NCBI RefSeq assembly: GCF_017591425.1
Contig: NW_024467106.1
Span: 27,208,501-27,272,500, forward strand
Direction of reading: 5' to 3'
Source: Ochotona curzoniae
Lineage: Eukaryota > Chordata > Mammalia > Lagomorpha > Ochotonidae
DNA: 64,000 nucleotides
Positions 11,816 to 22,189 of this stretch are shown here, piece by piece. A model generated the notes under the pieces. That model saw only the letters and a program-made list of their open reading frames with translations. It ran no database searches and was not told the origin of the DNA. The position numbers and the translations under genes are program-made. Within the stretch, counting starts at the first letter, position 1, and every line of letters begins with the position of its first letter.

Positions 11816-12354
11816 AAACGCAGTCATGCTCTGGGTGTCCTGGGAGGTGAGAAATCAACAAGCCAATCTGGAGAGGGAAGGGGACACAGGATAGTCCCAA
11901 CAAGCACTTCATTGTGACTTTGCGGCAGATAGAATAATGAAAATAAGATTTCAGCTGTCACAGATGTGGCATAATATTATGGCAATCTGGAACTATGTGA
12001 CCAGAAATATGACATAGCCTATGTTCTCCTAAATAGTCTCAATCTAATTGATTTATCAGACTGATACATACTGTGAATCACTTCTGTAAATTATGCTGCA
12101 CAATGTCTAGCGCATGCTAAAGTACTGGTGGCCAGTGGGCTCGTCTCTCGTCACTGCAGGCACTTGTGCTCCTGCCAGGTGAGCCCAGGTAAGCCAAGAA
12201 AGCATTTGTGTTTATTTGCAGATATGGAAAGGCCAGTTGTCCTTGTTATAGTCATATCCTTGAACTCTGAAGTTAGGTGGTGCATCAATGAAACAAGTGC
12301 AAATGAGAATTATTTTGGTGAAAACTAAGCCAAATGTTCTAGAAACACTTGATA
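11816..12354. other. Unique sequence
   Basis: Nothing recognised. A 66-codon frame at 12128-12328 has no known match. Confidence 0.5.
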
Positions 12355-12480
12355 ATAGGAGCCACTAAAATAACTGGATGTAAGGCAGACCTGAGTCAGA
12401 TCCTGGCTCTTCCCCTTTCTGATTGGCCGTCCTGGCCACATTACTTTATTCTTACAGTTCAGTAACACCATGGCTAAAAA
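12355..12480 (+). repeat. MIR fragment
   Basis: 'gacctgagtcagatcctggc' followed by 'tcttcccctttctg' matches the MIR 5' part (gacctgggttcaaatcctggctctgccactt). Confidence 0.6.
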
Positions 12481-12584
12481 TGAGGGCTCAGTCACATATA
12501 AAACCCATAAAGATTCTGTACTCAGATTGCATCACAGAAATCTGTAAATTCTTCATTTAGTTCAGTCTCTGAAGAGCAAATTCT

Positions 12585-12685
12585 ATGAGAGCATCAACTA
12601 GGTCCGTTTTCTCACTATTATCTAATAAATAACACAGCATCTGGCAAATTGTAAATGCTTCATAAGTCATTGCTTAGTGAAGGAT
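12585..12685 (+). repeat. L2 3' end
   Basis: 'tatgagagcatcaactaggt' through 'cacagcatctggcaaattgt' and 'aaatgcttcataa' follows the L2 3' terminus pattern. Confidence 0.6.
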
Positions 12686-12724
12686 CTGTTAATATTTTGA
12701 TACATTTCCTGCCAGGGCTTTTTA

Positions 12725-12825
12725 TATTTCTAATGTATATGTATGTGAATATATATATATGTATTCATGTTATGTAGCATATGTATATATTTATATACAT
12801 ATTATTTATATATATGAAAATTTTG
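12725..12825. repeat. AT-rich (TATG/TA)n low-complexity tract
   Basis: Imperfect TATA/TATG tract of about 100 bases, including 'gaatatatatatatgtattc'. Simple-sequence DNA. Confidence 0.85.
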
Positions 12826-13339
12826 AATATGTTATATTAATTGCTTTTGTTCTTTTTCTCTTAACCTAATTAATCCTGAATCAGAAGATTCTTCAGAGCA
12901 GAAACTCTTATTTTGGAATGAGAGCTCATACTGAGTGTCTTACACACAGGTTACCTTCTATTTGCTTTAACCTAAAGGTCCTAAGACTTCTTGGATGATA
13001 CAATGGATGCTGTGCCTGCCTGTGAATGCTGTCCTGTACTGGGTTGCTACAGAAGAAGAGATTGTAAAGGATGCTCTTTAAGGTAGACCAGTTGACAAAG
13101 ATCAGAGCGCCTGCCTGCTTCCGTCCCAAAGGCTGCTTGGAAAGATTTCTGTTGGAGTCCAGTTTGTGAAGGAATTCTTACTTCCTACATTGACTTGCTT
13201 CTGGTTAGTTCCGTTAACGAGTGTAAGGCACATGAAACTCAACATGTTCAAAGTTTCTTTTTCCCTTGTGTTACCCAAATCATTTAAGAGCATCACATCA
13301 TTCAAGTTCAAAGTGATGGTTCCTCTTTGACTTTTCCCC

Positions 13340-13645
13340 TCAATATTAGTTTAAATCCTACCTCTGAAAATCCCTCTTGAACTCCTCAACCCCATTCTGC
13401 ATGCACCGTGACCTCGTCTCCGCTCAAAGCTTCAGCGTTCCTTCAAGGACTGTGGAGACATCCACCTAATAGGGTTCATCCTTTTCAGTCTCACCCACTT
13501 CTGATTCATTCTCCTCATTCCAATTAAAAAGACTACTTTTTTTATTTTCTGCTCAAAACCCTTCTGAGAGTTTACCTTGTCTTAGAGTTCTACTTCTTTG
13601 CTCTGACATTCAGAGCCCTTTACTCCGACCTAAGTTTCTTGGAAC
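13340..13645 (+). repeat. L2 fragment
   Basis: 'ctgctcaaaacccttctgag', then 'tctgacattcagagcccttt', follows the L2 pattern (ctgctcaaaacccttcaatgg...ggcattcaaggccct). Confidence 0.7.
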
Positions 13646-13719
13646 TTTTTCTGGTATAAAATATTTTATAATACATTTTTTTTGGAAGGAATGTAGTCTT
13701 CATCCATGACAGATGGATG

Positions 13720-14010
13720 GGGCTAAATCTTGGTTCTGCCCCCTTCAGTTGGTAATATGAAATGGCATTTTACCCCTAGAGCGGTCACATGAAGATTGGA
13801 AGCCAAGGATTGGGGATCCACTCACCTGGATGCGCCTCTTCCTTGAAGTAATGCAGCGGGAAAATGATAGAAACCCTCTGCTCTCCAGTGTCCTCTCCTT
13901 GAACTTGGGTTTTGCACAGTATAGCCGAATCGATATGAGGATTAACTAAACTAATCTGTGCAGGCTTTTATGTACTGTACCTCATACAGAGTAAATGCTA
14001 GATAGCTGCT
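13720..14010 (+). repeat. MIR copy, split
   Basis: The 5' half is recognisable at 13727-13760 ('atcttggttctgccccctt') and the 3' half at 13930-14005 ('atgaggattaactaaactaa', then 'cagagtaaatgctag'). The middle is disrupted. Confidence 0.5.
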
Positions 14011-14465
14011 TGCTACAACTGTAAAACGGGAGGAAATTTTATCATTTATTGCACAGGGGTGTTTTGTGATAAAATGAGATAGGTCTTATCTCTTGTGTAC
14101 CCACGGGAAAGCATCTAGAATAAGTTTCCGTACATGTAGCATATGTATATATTTAGTCAGTGCCCTCCATTTCCAGACCTCAGTTTGGAACTCATTTGCG
14201 CCTCTTAAGAACTTTCATCGCTTTTTATTTATAAACATTAATCCAACATTAACCACTCTATTACTCTAACTGTGTGTGTGAATGTACAGAAGCATAGTGT
14301 ATATATAAAGGTACATTCTACAAATGTATTTGAATGTGTATATTTATGTACATTTAGTTAGGTGTGTGAATTATAAATCGTTAGTTGCTTCTCATGAAGG
14401 GGACTGTGAATTATTCATCGAAGTCGCTCTTGTGAGTTAATCCCAGGTGCAGTATTGGTAATGAC
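14011..14465. other. Unique AT-rich sequence
   Basis: No feature recognised apart from short TATA-rich words. A 22-base word at 14134-14155 also occurs at 12772-12793. Confidence 0.5.
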
Positions 14466-14469
14466 TATG

Positions 14470-14565
14470 AATGCAGCCTCTTGAGACCAACACAGCTTCG
14501 AGTTTCAGCCTTGCCCCTGTGAGCTACAGGATCTCGGGTGAATTAGTGAGCCTTGCCAGAGTGCA
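14470..14565 (+). repeat. MIR fragment
   Basis: 'agaccaacacagcttcgagt' then 'tgtgagctacaggatctcgg' aligns with MIR (agacctgggttcgaatcctgg...tgtgaccttggg). Confidence 0.55.
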
Positions 14566-15424
14566 GGTTGGGGTTGTTGAACTTACACAAAGCCCGGGGA
14601 CCACTGTAAGAACTTGGGAAGTAGTGTCTAGTACTAACAACCTACAGTCATTTGTTAACTGTCATGCTTCTCTTGGGAATGCACAGGTTTCAGCACCCTG
14701 ATCTTTTAACAACCTTTTGATTCCTTTATTCCTTTAGATTATGATTCAGATAGGTGAGGCGTGTGACTCTATCATTTACATTTCAGTTATTATCCCTGAC
14801 TTCTTCCACACTCTAGTCTAGTGGTGAAGACTGAAGTGGGAAGTTCTGCAGTAAGTGGCAGGGTGAGGAGCACCTTCTCTATTTTCTTTAATAAATAAGA
14901 CAAAGGCCACCCCTGTGATACAGGAACAACCTTTCTATCATGTCTTCATTGAAATTGAAGAAACGAAATGGGCACTGACGGAGATGAGTGATGTCACTCA
15001 GTCATCTGCCATCCCTGAAATACCACTTCCCCTTGGTGGGAGAATCAGGAGCCGGTGCAGGAGCACAGCTCAGCACCCTCTGAGGTTGTCAGCTCTGCAG
15101 ATGCTCGTTGTCACTGTCACCGTCAGACACCTGGCTACTTCCTCTGTGGAGAACAAAGGCACAGTGTGAGGAAATGCAGGAGTCATCAGCTGAAAGGCTA
15201 ACTTTAGCGATTGCTCCCTAAATAGCCTAGCAGACCATGCTGCAGCGCACCTGCCCACAACCACGGCCACATACAAACCTTCAATTCAACTTAACATCAA
15301 TATGTTATGATGTGGTGGAAGACAGAAGTATTCTAAAATCATTGATAATCTATAAAATAATGCACAGTAAATCAGCAATGAGAAGGCAAGAGCCAGGGGA
15401 CTCTTAGTTTATCCCTTCCAAGGG
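14566..15424. other. Unique sequence
   Basis: No repeat or exon recognised. Frames of 60-85 codons on opposite strands overlap around 14.9-15.3 kb and are probably chance. Confidence 0.5.
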
Positions 15425-16012
15425 AATCAATATTTGTTAAAAGAATACTGAGTATAGTTCCAGGGGATATGCAATCAGTACAGAGAGGAGACACCTTTGT
15501 TTCCATGATCATTGCAACACTATTCACAGTAGCCATGATGTGGACTCCACCTGGGTGTCTGTCAACAGATAAATGGATAAAGATAGTGTAGCTACATACA
15601 CGCTGGAATAACATCTAGCCATCAAAAAGGAGAGTCGGCCACTTGTAACAACGTGGATGAACCTGCCAAACGGTATGTTTAGTGAACTAAGCCAGGCAAA
15701 GAAAGACAAATGTGCCATGATATCATCTGTATGTGGGATAGAAGTTTCTCTTATGGAAATAGTGAATACAACAGTAGTCACCAGAGGCTGAGGAATGAGG
15801 AATTTGAGTAGATATTGTTCAAAGGATGCACACTTTCAGTTAGATGTGAGGGATAAACCAAGAGCTGCTTTGTACATCATAGTAACTGTAGCTAATAACA
15901 ATGTATTGTATACTTGAAAATTACCAAGATGGTAGGTAGATTTTAAGTTTTTGTGCCACAAAAAATGTGATTATATTAGGTAATGCATTGTTAGTTCACT
16001 TGATAACATGCT
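15425..16012 (+). mobile_element. L1 3' end (end of ORF2 plus 3' UTR), fossil
   Basis: Reads as the terminal part of L1 ORF2: 'attgcaacactattcacagt', 'caacagataaatggataaag', 'aacaacgtggatgaacctgc', 'gtgaactaagccaggcaaag'. A 3' UTR follows ('cataccttgaaaat'-like block near 15910) and ends in an A-rich stretch. Several stops and frameshifts break the reading frame, so it is 5'-truncated and dead. Confidence 0.9.
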
Positions 16013-16023
16013 GGTTAATTAAA

Positions 16024-16337
16024 AAAAATGCTACTCTAGGGCCCGGCACGGTAGCCTAGTGGCACCAGTTCTAATCCCAACAGTCCCACTTCCTATCCAG
16101 CTTACTGTTTGTAGCCTGGGAAAGCAGTCAAGGACAGCCCAAAGCCTTGGGATCCTGCACCCAAGTGGAAGACCTGGAAGATGCTCCAGGTTCCTGACTT
16201 CGGATTGGCACAGATCAGCCGATGTGGTCGCTTGGGGAGTGAATCATCAGATGGAAGATCTTCAATGTCTCTCTTCCTGCATGTATATGTGACTTTCCAA
16301 TAAAAATAAAAAATCTTTAAAAAAATATGATACTCTA
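16024..16337 (+). mobile_element. C-SINE, younger pika-type, internally deleted
   Basis: Body 16038-16322. The head 'cacggtagcctagtggcacc' runs straight into 'agttctaatcccaacag', so about 40 bases between the A-box and B-box regions are missing. The rest is intact to 'ccaataaaaataaaaaat'. Imperfect flanking repeats ('atgctactcta' and 'atgatactcta') mark the insertion. Confidence 0.92.
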
Positions 16338-16440
16338 ACAAATGACATGCTGGAAGTTTTACATACAATGTTTCTTTACATAAAAATCAAACGAGGTCAT
16401 AAGGTAGGGATTTGGCATGGTGGTTAAAAATGCCTCTTGC

Positions 16441-16964
16441 TAGGGTAGACATGATGGCATAATGGATTAAGCCACCATTTGGGAAACATATATGCCATAA
16501 AAAAGTTTGCTGGTTCAAGTCCCAGCTGCTTTGCTTCTGATGTAGCTTCTTACTAATGGAAGGTTCTAGATGGTAAAAGGTTCTCTTCTCACTCTTGAAA
16601 ACTAATACTTATTAATTAATTTGTTTTCCCTAGTGTTTGCATTTATTATGTACATGCAAATTGGTAGTCAGAAGATTTGGTAACAGTGAGGTACCTGGTG
16701 AGGCCGCACTGAGTTGTGGCAAGTTCAGGCACAGCAGAAGAAGTGTCACTATTTGTCTGATGTAGCTTCTTACTAATGGAAGGTTCTAGATGGGTCCCTG
16801 CCACTTGGGTGGAGAATATTGAAGGAGCTCAAGACTCCTAGCTTTGGCATGATGTAGTCTCGGCTGTTGGGGATATAAAGGAAATGAAACATTGGACACA
16901 AGATATTTCCCTCTCTCTCTGTTGTTATACCTTTCAAAAAATAAGAATAAATAAACATCTTTAA
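16441..16964 (+). mobile_element. C-SINE nested in an older C-SINE and itself carrying a 181-bp insert
   Basis: Sense copy beginning 'gggtagacatgatggcataa', interrupted at 16575-16755, then resuming with 'gtccctgccacttgggtgga' and ending in 'gaataaataaacatcttta'. The SINE body is continuous if the insert and one copy of a 38-base direct repeat (16537-16574 = 16756-16793) are ignored. Confidence 0.85.
16575..16755 (+). repeat. Inserted segment, 97% identical to 19546-19721
   Basis: Positions 16585-16758 align with 19546-19721 with about five substitutions and one single-base indel. The insert is bounded by an exact 38-base direct repeat of the host SINE. It has no A-tail of its own. The first ten bases ('taaaaggttc') have no counterpart at the donor and look like filler. 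Confidence 0.9.
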
Positions 16965-17328
16965 TAAGACGCTGCTTGGGATAACCATCTGCCATATTGG
17001 ATTTGAGTTCCAGCTCCTCTTCTGATTCAAGTTCCCCTTTTATGCACAACTGTGGAGGAGCAAGAGGTGACTCAAATAGTTCGGTTATTGTCACCCATTT
17101 GGGAAACCTGGTTGAATTCTGAGCCCTTGGCTTTGGTCTGGCCTAGCCCTGGCTATTGTGAACATTTGGGGAATGAACTAGCAGGTGGGAGATTGTCTCT
17201 GTTTTTCTCTTTCTTTCAATTAAGTTAATTAAAAAAAATCAAATGACAGTTCCCAGTGGCTAGGGGATGGGAAGAATAGGGAGATTACAACCAAAGGATA
17301 CGAAGTGTTAGTTATATAGGAGATATAT

Positions 17329-17415
17329 TGAAAATGTTATTTTATTAATTTGGAAGGCAAAACTACAGAGAGGGGCTGAGAGATACACAGAGACACAGAC
17401 ACACACAGACACACA

Positions 17416-17469
<54 letters not shown>

Positions 17470-17620
17470 CACAGAAAGAGAGAGAAAATTTTCTGTCTGC
17501 TGGCTCACTCCCCAAATGGCTCTGGGGCAGATGTGAAGTGCAGTAACCAGGACTTAACAAATGCTCATGTAGAATGCCAGCATTTCAAGTTGTGGCTTAA
17601 CTCACTGCTCCAAAACAGTA
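17329..17620 (-). mobile_element. C-SINE, older, with (CA)n expansion
   Basis: Antisense copy. Starts 'attttattaatttggaaggc', has a CA repeat (17395-17473) where the pyrimidine-rich 3' region of the SINE should be, and continues 'ctggctcactccccaaatgg'. The end is decayed near 17615. Confidence 0.85.
17395..17473. repeat. (CA)n microsatellite
   Basis: About 79 bases of ACAC with ACAGAC interruptions at the left end, grown inside the reversed SINE tail region. Confidence 0.97.
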
Positions 17621-17637
17621 ACTTCAGAAGTTTGTGC

Positions 17638-17779
17638 TTTTTTTTTAATCAGTTGCAGAGTTACAGAGTGTGATGAATAGAGCCAATAATTGCATTTATT
17701 TGAAAGGTGGAGAAACACATACAGAGATACATAAATTTATACATATATATGTGTGTGTGTATATACATACATATGTGTG

Positions 17780-17864
<85 letters not shown>

Positions 17865-18090
17865 ATTTAATCCAGGATTGAGCCAAAACCAGGAGCCCTG
17901 GACTCATGTCAGGTCTCCCATTTGGGTAGCAGAGACCCCAATACTTAAGCCTTCATCTGCATCAACCCAAGGGTGTTCATTAGCAGGAAACTATCAGTGA
18001 CAAACCAGGTCTATAACCCAGCAATTCCAATGTGGCACACAGGTATGCCAGATGATATCTCAACCATTGTGCCGGATGTCCATCTCCAGC
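17638..18090 (-). mobile_element. C-SINE, older, with compound microsatellite
   Basis: Antisense copy from the T-run (17639-17646), through 'gcatttatttgaaaggtgga', a compound (TG)/(TA)/(GA) microsatellite, 'gtcaggtctcccatttgggt', to the reversed head ending near 18090 ('ttgtgccggatgtccatctc'). Confidence 0.85.
17741..17861. repeat. Compound (TG)n-(TA)17-(GA)22 microsatellite
   Basis: Imperfect TG/TA/CATA words to 17783, pure TA at 17784-17817, and pure GA at 17818-17861, all inside the antisense SINE. Confidence 0.97.
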
Positions 18091-18419
18091 TAACAACTGG
18101 AAACTGTGTACTTCCCCACCATTGAAAGAGTCCATCTGAAATGGTATCACAAAAATGACAAACACTGGCAGTGACAGATGAGTTGATAGCTTGATTTCAC
18201 TACCCCACAATATATTCAAGTTATAGCATCACTTTGTACTCATAAATACATACTTGTTGATGTATAATAAAACATTTATGCTACATTTCTGTCGGTCTCA
18301 CCTGTCCCCTCCTCATCCTCCATTCAGGCAGCAAACAACACATGTACACTTTCCCCTGTGCTAATTGTTCAGACATAAAGATAAGAACACATGGAAAGAG
18401 TCCACATGTACCACGTGAA
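18091..18419. other. Unique sequence
   Basis: No clear repeat or exon. AT-rich around 18230-18290. Confidence 0.5.
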
Positions 18420-18600
18420 ATTTGTAAACAAAATGTAATATATTCAGTATCATTGTGACAATAATGTATTAGGACTAACAGTGATTTTTATCTAAATGAG
18501 AATGGGAGATATAATTCTCATATAACTCTTTGTACTCTTTGGTTATAATCTCCTCATTGTCCCCACCCCCTGGCCACTGGAAACTACCATTTGATTCTTA
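18420..18600 (-). repeat. Possible antisense L1 fossil (weak)
   Basis: 'ccaccccctggccactggaa' followed by 'actaccatt' resembles the old antisense L1M-type pattern also seen at 20.6 and 49.8 kb. The flanking part is too decayed to be sure. Confidence 0.35.
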
Positions 18601-18859
18601 AGGTGATGGACTGGAGTTGGGAGGCTCTGTGCTTACTCTTGGCTCTGTTACTTCCTGGCAGTGGGCAGTTTACATCTATTCTCAGAGCTGACTCTTCCTG
18701 GGAGGTTTACCTGCTTCACTCTGAACATATTCCTTCTGGCTCCAAGCAGAAGCTGAGAAGAGCTGTAGAATTTACTTTGTGGTTAGAGATGTGTGCTTCT
18801 CTTTGGAATGTTCTCCCCTAAGTCTCCTGCAAGATGTTCAGTGCCATACTGTGGGAGCA
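18601..18859. other. Mostly unique sequence, possible MIR trace
   Basis: 'cttggctctgttacttcctg' near 18640 faintly resembles the MIR 5' part. A 76-codon frame here has no known match. Confidence 0.35.
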
Positions 18860-18980
18860 TTATTCACAAAGTATTAGAAATATGGTAACCAGCACATACC
18901 GTTTACCATTTCAGCCAGTGGAAAGGATACAATTTAACATCATCGATTTATTCACAGTGTTACATGGCCATCACTACTGT
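18860..18980 (-). repeat. Antisense old L1 segment, 88% identical to 20471-20591
   Basis: Aligns without gaps to 20471-20591 (106 of 121 bases the same). The wording ('gtttaccatttcagccagtg') fits the reverse complement of an old mammalian L1 3' region. The homology stops abruptly at both ends. Confidence 0.7.
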
Positions 18981-19545
18981 TTGGAGTGGAGAAGCAGGTA
19001 AGCAGGGACGCTGAGTCAGAAGGGGAAGGGGGATTGGACACCAGCTCACAGCAGTACCAACATTGCTCCCCAGCACTCAGCTGACTGTGGCTGGAGATCC
19101 CCAGACTGGAAATCTCCAAGGTTGTTTTGTCTGTGGATGGGAGTGACACACCACAAACCTACACTCTCAACACACCTACCAACTGTTTCCACAAAACACA
19201 ACTAGTAAATTCTGTATGATTGGTCCCTTCGTGTCCTCAAGCACAGTAGACACAAGAAAAGGTGCAATATAGACTCACGTGAAGGTAAATACAAGCATTT
19301 CTTTTATTATACCCACTGAGTAATGGCACTCTTGAGCTGCTGGATACACTAACTGGACAATGGCTTCCCAGGCGCTCTGGGGATGCATGTTCTCACCCAG
19401 AACTCCTGGGGCTCCTACCCTCCCCGTGTCATCTCAGAGGAGCCAGTGGCCACTTTCTTGTCCACAAGGAAGGTGGGCCAAATCTGTGACTTCATTCATT
19501 AGCTTAGAGGACTTTTTTTCTGACTGTAGACTCCACATTTTGAAA
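18981..19545. other. Unique sequence
   Basis: No repeat recognised. Short frames only. Confidence 0.5.
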
Positions 19546-19721
19546 TCTTCTCACCCTTGAAAACTAATATTTATTAATTAATTTGTTTGCCCTAGTGTTT
19601 GCATTTGTTATGTATCATGCAAATTGGTAGTCAGAAGATTTGGTAACAGTGAGGTACCTGGTGAGGCCGCACTGAGTTGTGGCAAGTCCAGGCACAGCAG
19701 AAGAAGTGTCACTATTTGTCT
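19546..19721 (+). repeat. Likely donor of the 16.5-kb insert
   Basis: Single-copy-looking sequence ('tgttatgtatcatgcaaatt', 'ggccgcactgagttgtggca') with no flanking duplication, matching the SINE insert at 16585-16758. Not recognised as a known repeat. Confidence 0.8.
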
Positions 19722-19794
19722 CAGCCAGGGAGCCCTTCCCCAGGAGAATGTGGGATTTCTGAAAAGATGTTCAGAAGTCAAAAAGATCTGATGG

Positions 19795-19935
19795 AAACAA
19801 GTTGCTGAGAGCACCAAGGGACTTAAGTTTCGACCCCCATTTTATATTTTGATAGCTCTGTGACTTTGGACAAATTATTTAACTTCTCTGAACCCTATTA
19901 GTCTCACTTTTTAAATGGGCATTTAAAAGCTTGCA
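19795..19935 (+). repeat. MIR copy
   Basis: 'gctctgtgactttggacaaa', 'ttatttaacttctctgaacc' and 'tttttaaatgggcat' follow the MIR core order. Confidence 0.75.
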
Positions 19936-20050
19936 GATTGCACAGGTTTGCTCTAGTTAAATCATATGCTTGGAGATTTAATATAAGTAGTTAGTCACAG
20001 TAATGTAAGTATTTCAATTCCATATATTGCTAGAATGTTTGATTGCAATT

Positions 20051-20398
20051 GACCACCTTTTTAAGATTTAGTTATTTTTATTGAAAAGACAGATTTACAA
20101 AAAGGAGGAGAGACAGACAGGACGATCTTCTGTCCATTGATGCACTCCCCCAAGTGTAACGGCTGGAGCTGAGCCAATCCAAAGCCAGGAACCCGGAACC
20201 TCTTCTGGGTCTCCCATATGGGTGCAGGTCCCCAAGGTTTTGGACCATTCTCGACTGCTTTCCCAGGCCACAAGCAGGGAGCTGGATGGGAAGTGGAGCA
20301 GCTGGGATTAGAACCGGCACCCATATGGGATCCTAGCACATGCAAAGCGAGGACTTTAGCCGCTAGGCTATAGCGCCAGGCCCTGAGCACTTTTCAAA
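20051..20398 (-). mobile_element. C-SINE, younger pika-type
   Basis: Complete antisense copy, body 20062-20384: 'aagatttagttatttttatt' at the tail side, 'tctgggtctcccatatgggt', 'gggattagaaccggcaccca', and the reversed head 'ctataGcgccaggccc'. Imperfect flanking repeats ('gaccaccttttt' and 'gagcacttttca'). Two overlapping minus-strand frames across it (80 and 109 codons) are SINE artefacts. Confidence 0.93.
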
Positions 20399-20469
20399 CT
20401 TGGATCCCTCCATTCCTCCTGCTTGATGTATGAAATGACCTACCTCATAGTTGTCATCTGCTTCTTTTC

Positions 20470-20920
20470 CTTATTCACAAAGTATTAGTACTATGGTCAC
20501 AAGCACACACTGTTTATCATTTCAGCCAGTGGAAAGGATACAATTTAGCATCATTGGTTTATTCACGATGTTATATTGCCATCATTACTGTCTTGTTCTG
20601 AAATATTTGCATCATCCAAAAGGAAACTCCTTTACCCATTAAGCAGTTGCTCCCTACTCCACTGCAGCAATTATGAAGCTGCTTCCTGTCTCTGTGGATT
20701 GGCTTATTCTTGACCTGTCAAAGAAACGAAATCATGTAGTATGTGGCCTTTTGTGTCTGGCTCCTTGGCTTCAGAATAATGTTCCTTAGTTTCATCCATG
20801 TGATAATGTGGGCTAATGCTTCAGGACTTTCCATGGCTAACAACATTCCATTGTGTGATATGCCACGGAGTGGTTTTTACCTGACCTTTGTGGATTGTTA
20901 ACATCCTCCGAGACTGACTA
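20470..20920 (-). repeat. Antisense old L1 3' region
   Basis: 'tttacccattaagcagttgc', 'ttgtgtctggctccttggct', 'tttcatccatgtgataatgt' and 'caacattccattgtgtgata' follow the reverse complement of an old L1M-type element in the right order. Confidence 0.8.
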
Positions 20921-21054
20921 CACACAGACACACTCTTCTCCTCCTACAATTTCACGTGACTTCAATGCTCACATGGACAACTTGAAGCCTCTGGGTTTAC
21001 CTCAGGATTAAGTACCCCTAAGGGCTTAATCCCCTCCTAAAGAAACTTTCTCTC

Positions 21055-21400
21055 ATTCATTTACTCACAACATCATCCCTATTCACTAATAGTGTGTGAA
21101 GTGATTTTCTATGTTTAGGGTACGGAGGAGAGGGTGTAATGAAAGTGATAGATAGAAAACCAGCAAGCTTCCTTTGCTAAATCATACTGCTTCCTTCTAA
21201 TAGGGGGAGCCAGGAAGCAAATAAATCATACATAAGGAGGTGAAATGCTGCCATGGGAGAAGCAAAGTCAGAGAGTGGGCTGGGATAAGCTGGGCAGCAA
21301 ATATTTTTCACTTTCAATTGGGTGATCAGCAGAGAGCTTTCTTGGGAAGGTAACCTTTGGACACACGTTTAAGGGGGTGAGCCAGTTAGCTGTGGATTCA
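21055..21400 (-). repeat. L2 fragment, antisense
   Basis: Begins 'cattcatttactcacaacat', the reverse of the L2 3' end, and continues through 'gaaatgctgccatgggagaa' and 'gagctttcttgggaaggtaa', the reverse of the L2 'ccttcccaagagagctctct' region. Confidence 0.6.
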
Positions 21401-21589
21401 GTCTGACCCATAACTAAGACCAGTCCCAAAGATGCCTTGAGAAAGAGGTCTAGATAATGCTTCTTTTTCCTGCCTGGAGGACAATGCTGTCCTTAAATTA
21501 TTCAGGTGTCCATGGGAATTTTCTCAAGTTCTCATCTCCAAAAGCCCAAAGTTATTTAAGATTGTTAGGAATTCAGTGCAAGGCTTAGG

Positions 21590-21775
21590 AATCAGATTCT
21601 GTCGCTGCTGTGAAATAGTCACTTGCATGGTTAGATAGTTACTTCTCTTCACAACTTTTCCACTCACAAAGTTGTAATAATTATCATTTCATTGTGTTTT
21701 TTGTCAACTGAGGTAAGATAGGTAAAACAGCTAGGGCATGCCCTGAAATATAGATTTTGCTCAACAAATGGAACC
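21590..21775 (+). repeat. MIR copy, decayed
   Basis: 'ggcttaggaatcagattctg' then 'tagttacttctcttcacaac', ending with 'gattttgctcaacaaatgg'. This is the MIR order from 5' to 3'. Confidence 0.5.
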
Positions 21776-22189
21776 TCGTAATTCTGTTTACAGAACACTT
21801 AGGAACTGCTGTTCCCTCTTGAACTAAAACCCAGTTGCATGTTGCTTAACCAAAGGAAAACGGAAGCGTTCTTTTGCATGTACTGCTTTAGTCAGAAAAA
21901 GGAGGAAGTGGGTCAGTGTGTTACAGGGTTGGGAGAGAAACAGCTGAGTTATTCCAGCCACACAGATACTGAGTGGGTCACGTCTCACCTCTCTGTCGGC
22001 ATCCTAAGCACCATTCTGGATTTGCCTGGGATCTGAGATCTTTGTGTCCTATTTTGGTCTCACAAACAGAATCTCCCTTACTCAGTTGCTCTGTTCTCTC
22101 AGGTCTCTCAGAGTCTCTTTCCCTGGCTTTCCTTTGTAGCAATTATTATTAATGCGAAGTGAACAAATTTCACCTACTTCACAATGCAG

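Larger units (their letters stand above)
16404..17245 (+). mobile_element. Older C-SINE split by another SINE
   Basis: The 5' stub (16404-16440, 'tttggcatggtggttaaaaa') and the 3' remainder (about 16965-17245, 'gctgcttgggataaccatct' to the A-rich end at 17243) belong to one old copy. A second SINE (16441-16964) sits between them. The bordering words 'aatgcctcttg' and 'agacgctgcttg' look like a decayed target-site duplication. Confidence 0.75.

Noticed and set aside
12772..14155. Exact 22-base repeat at 12772-12793 and 14134-14155
   Set aside because: Low-complexity TATG/TATA wording; chance or simple-sequence similarity is likely.
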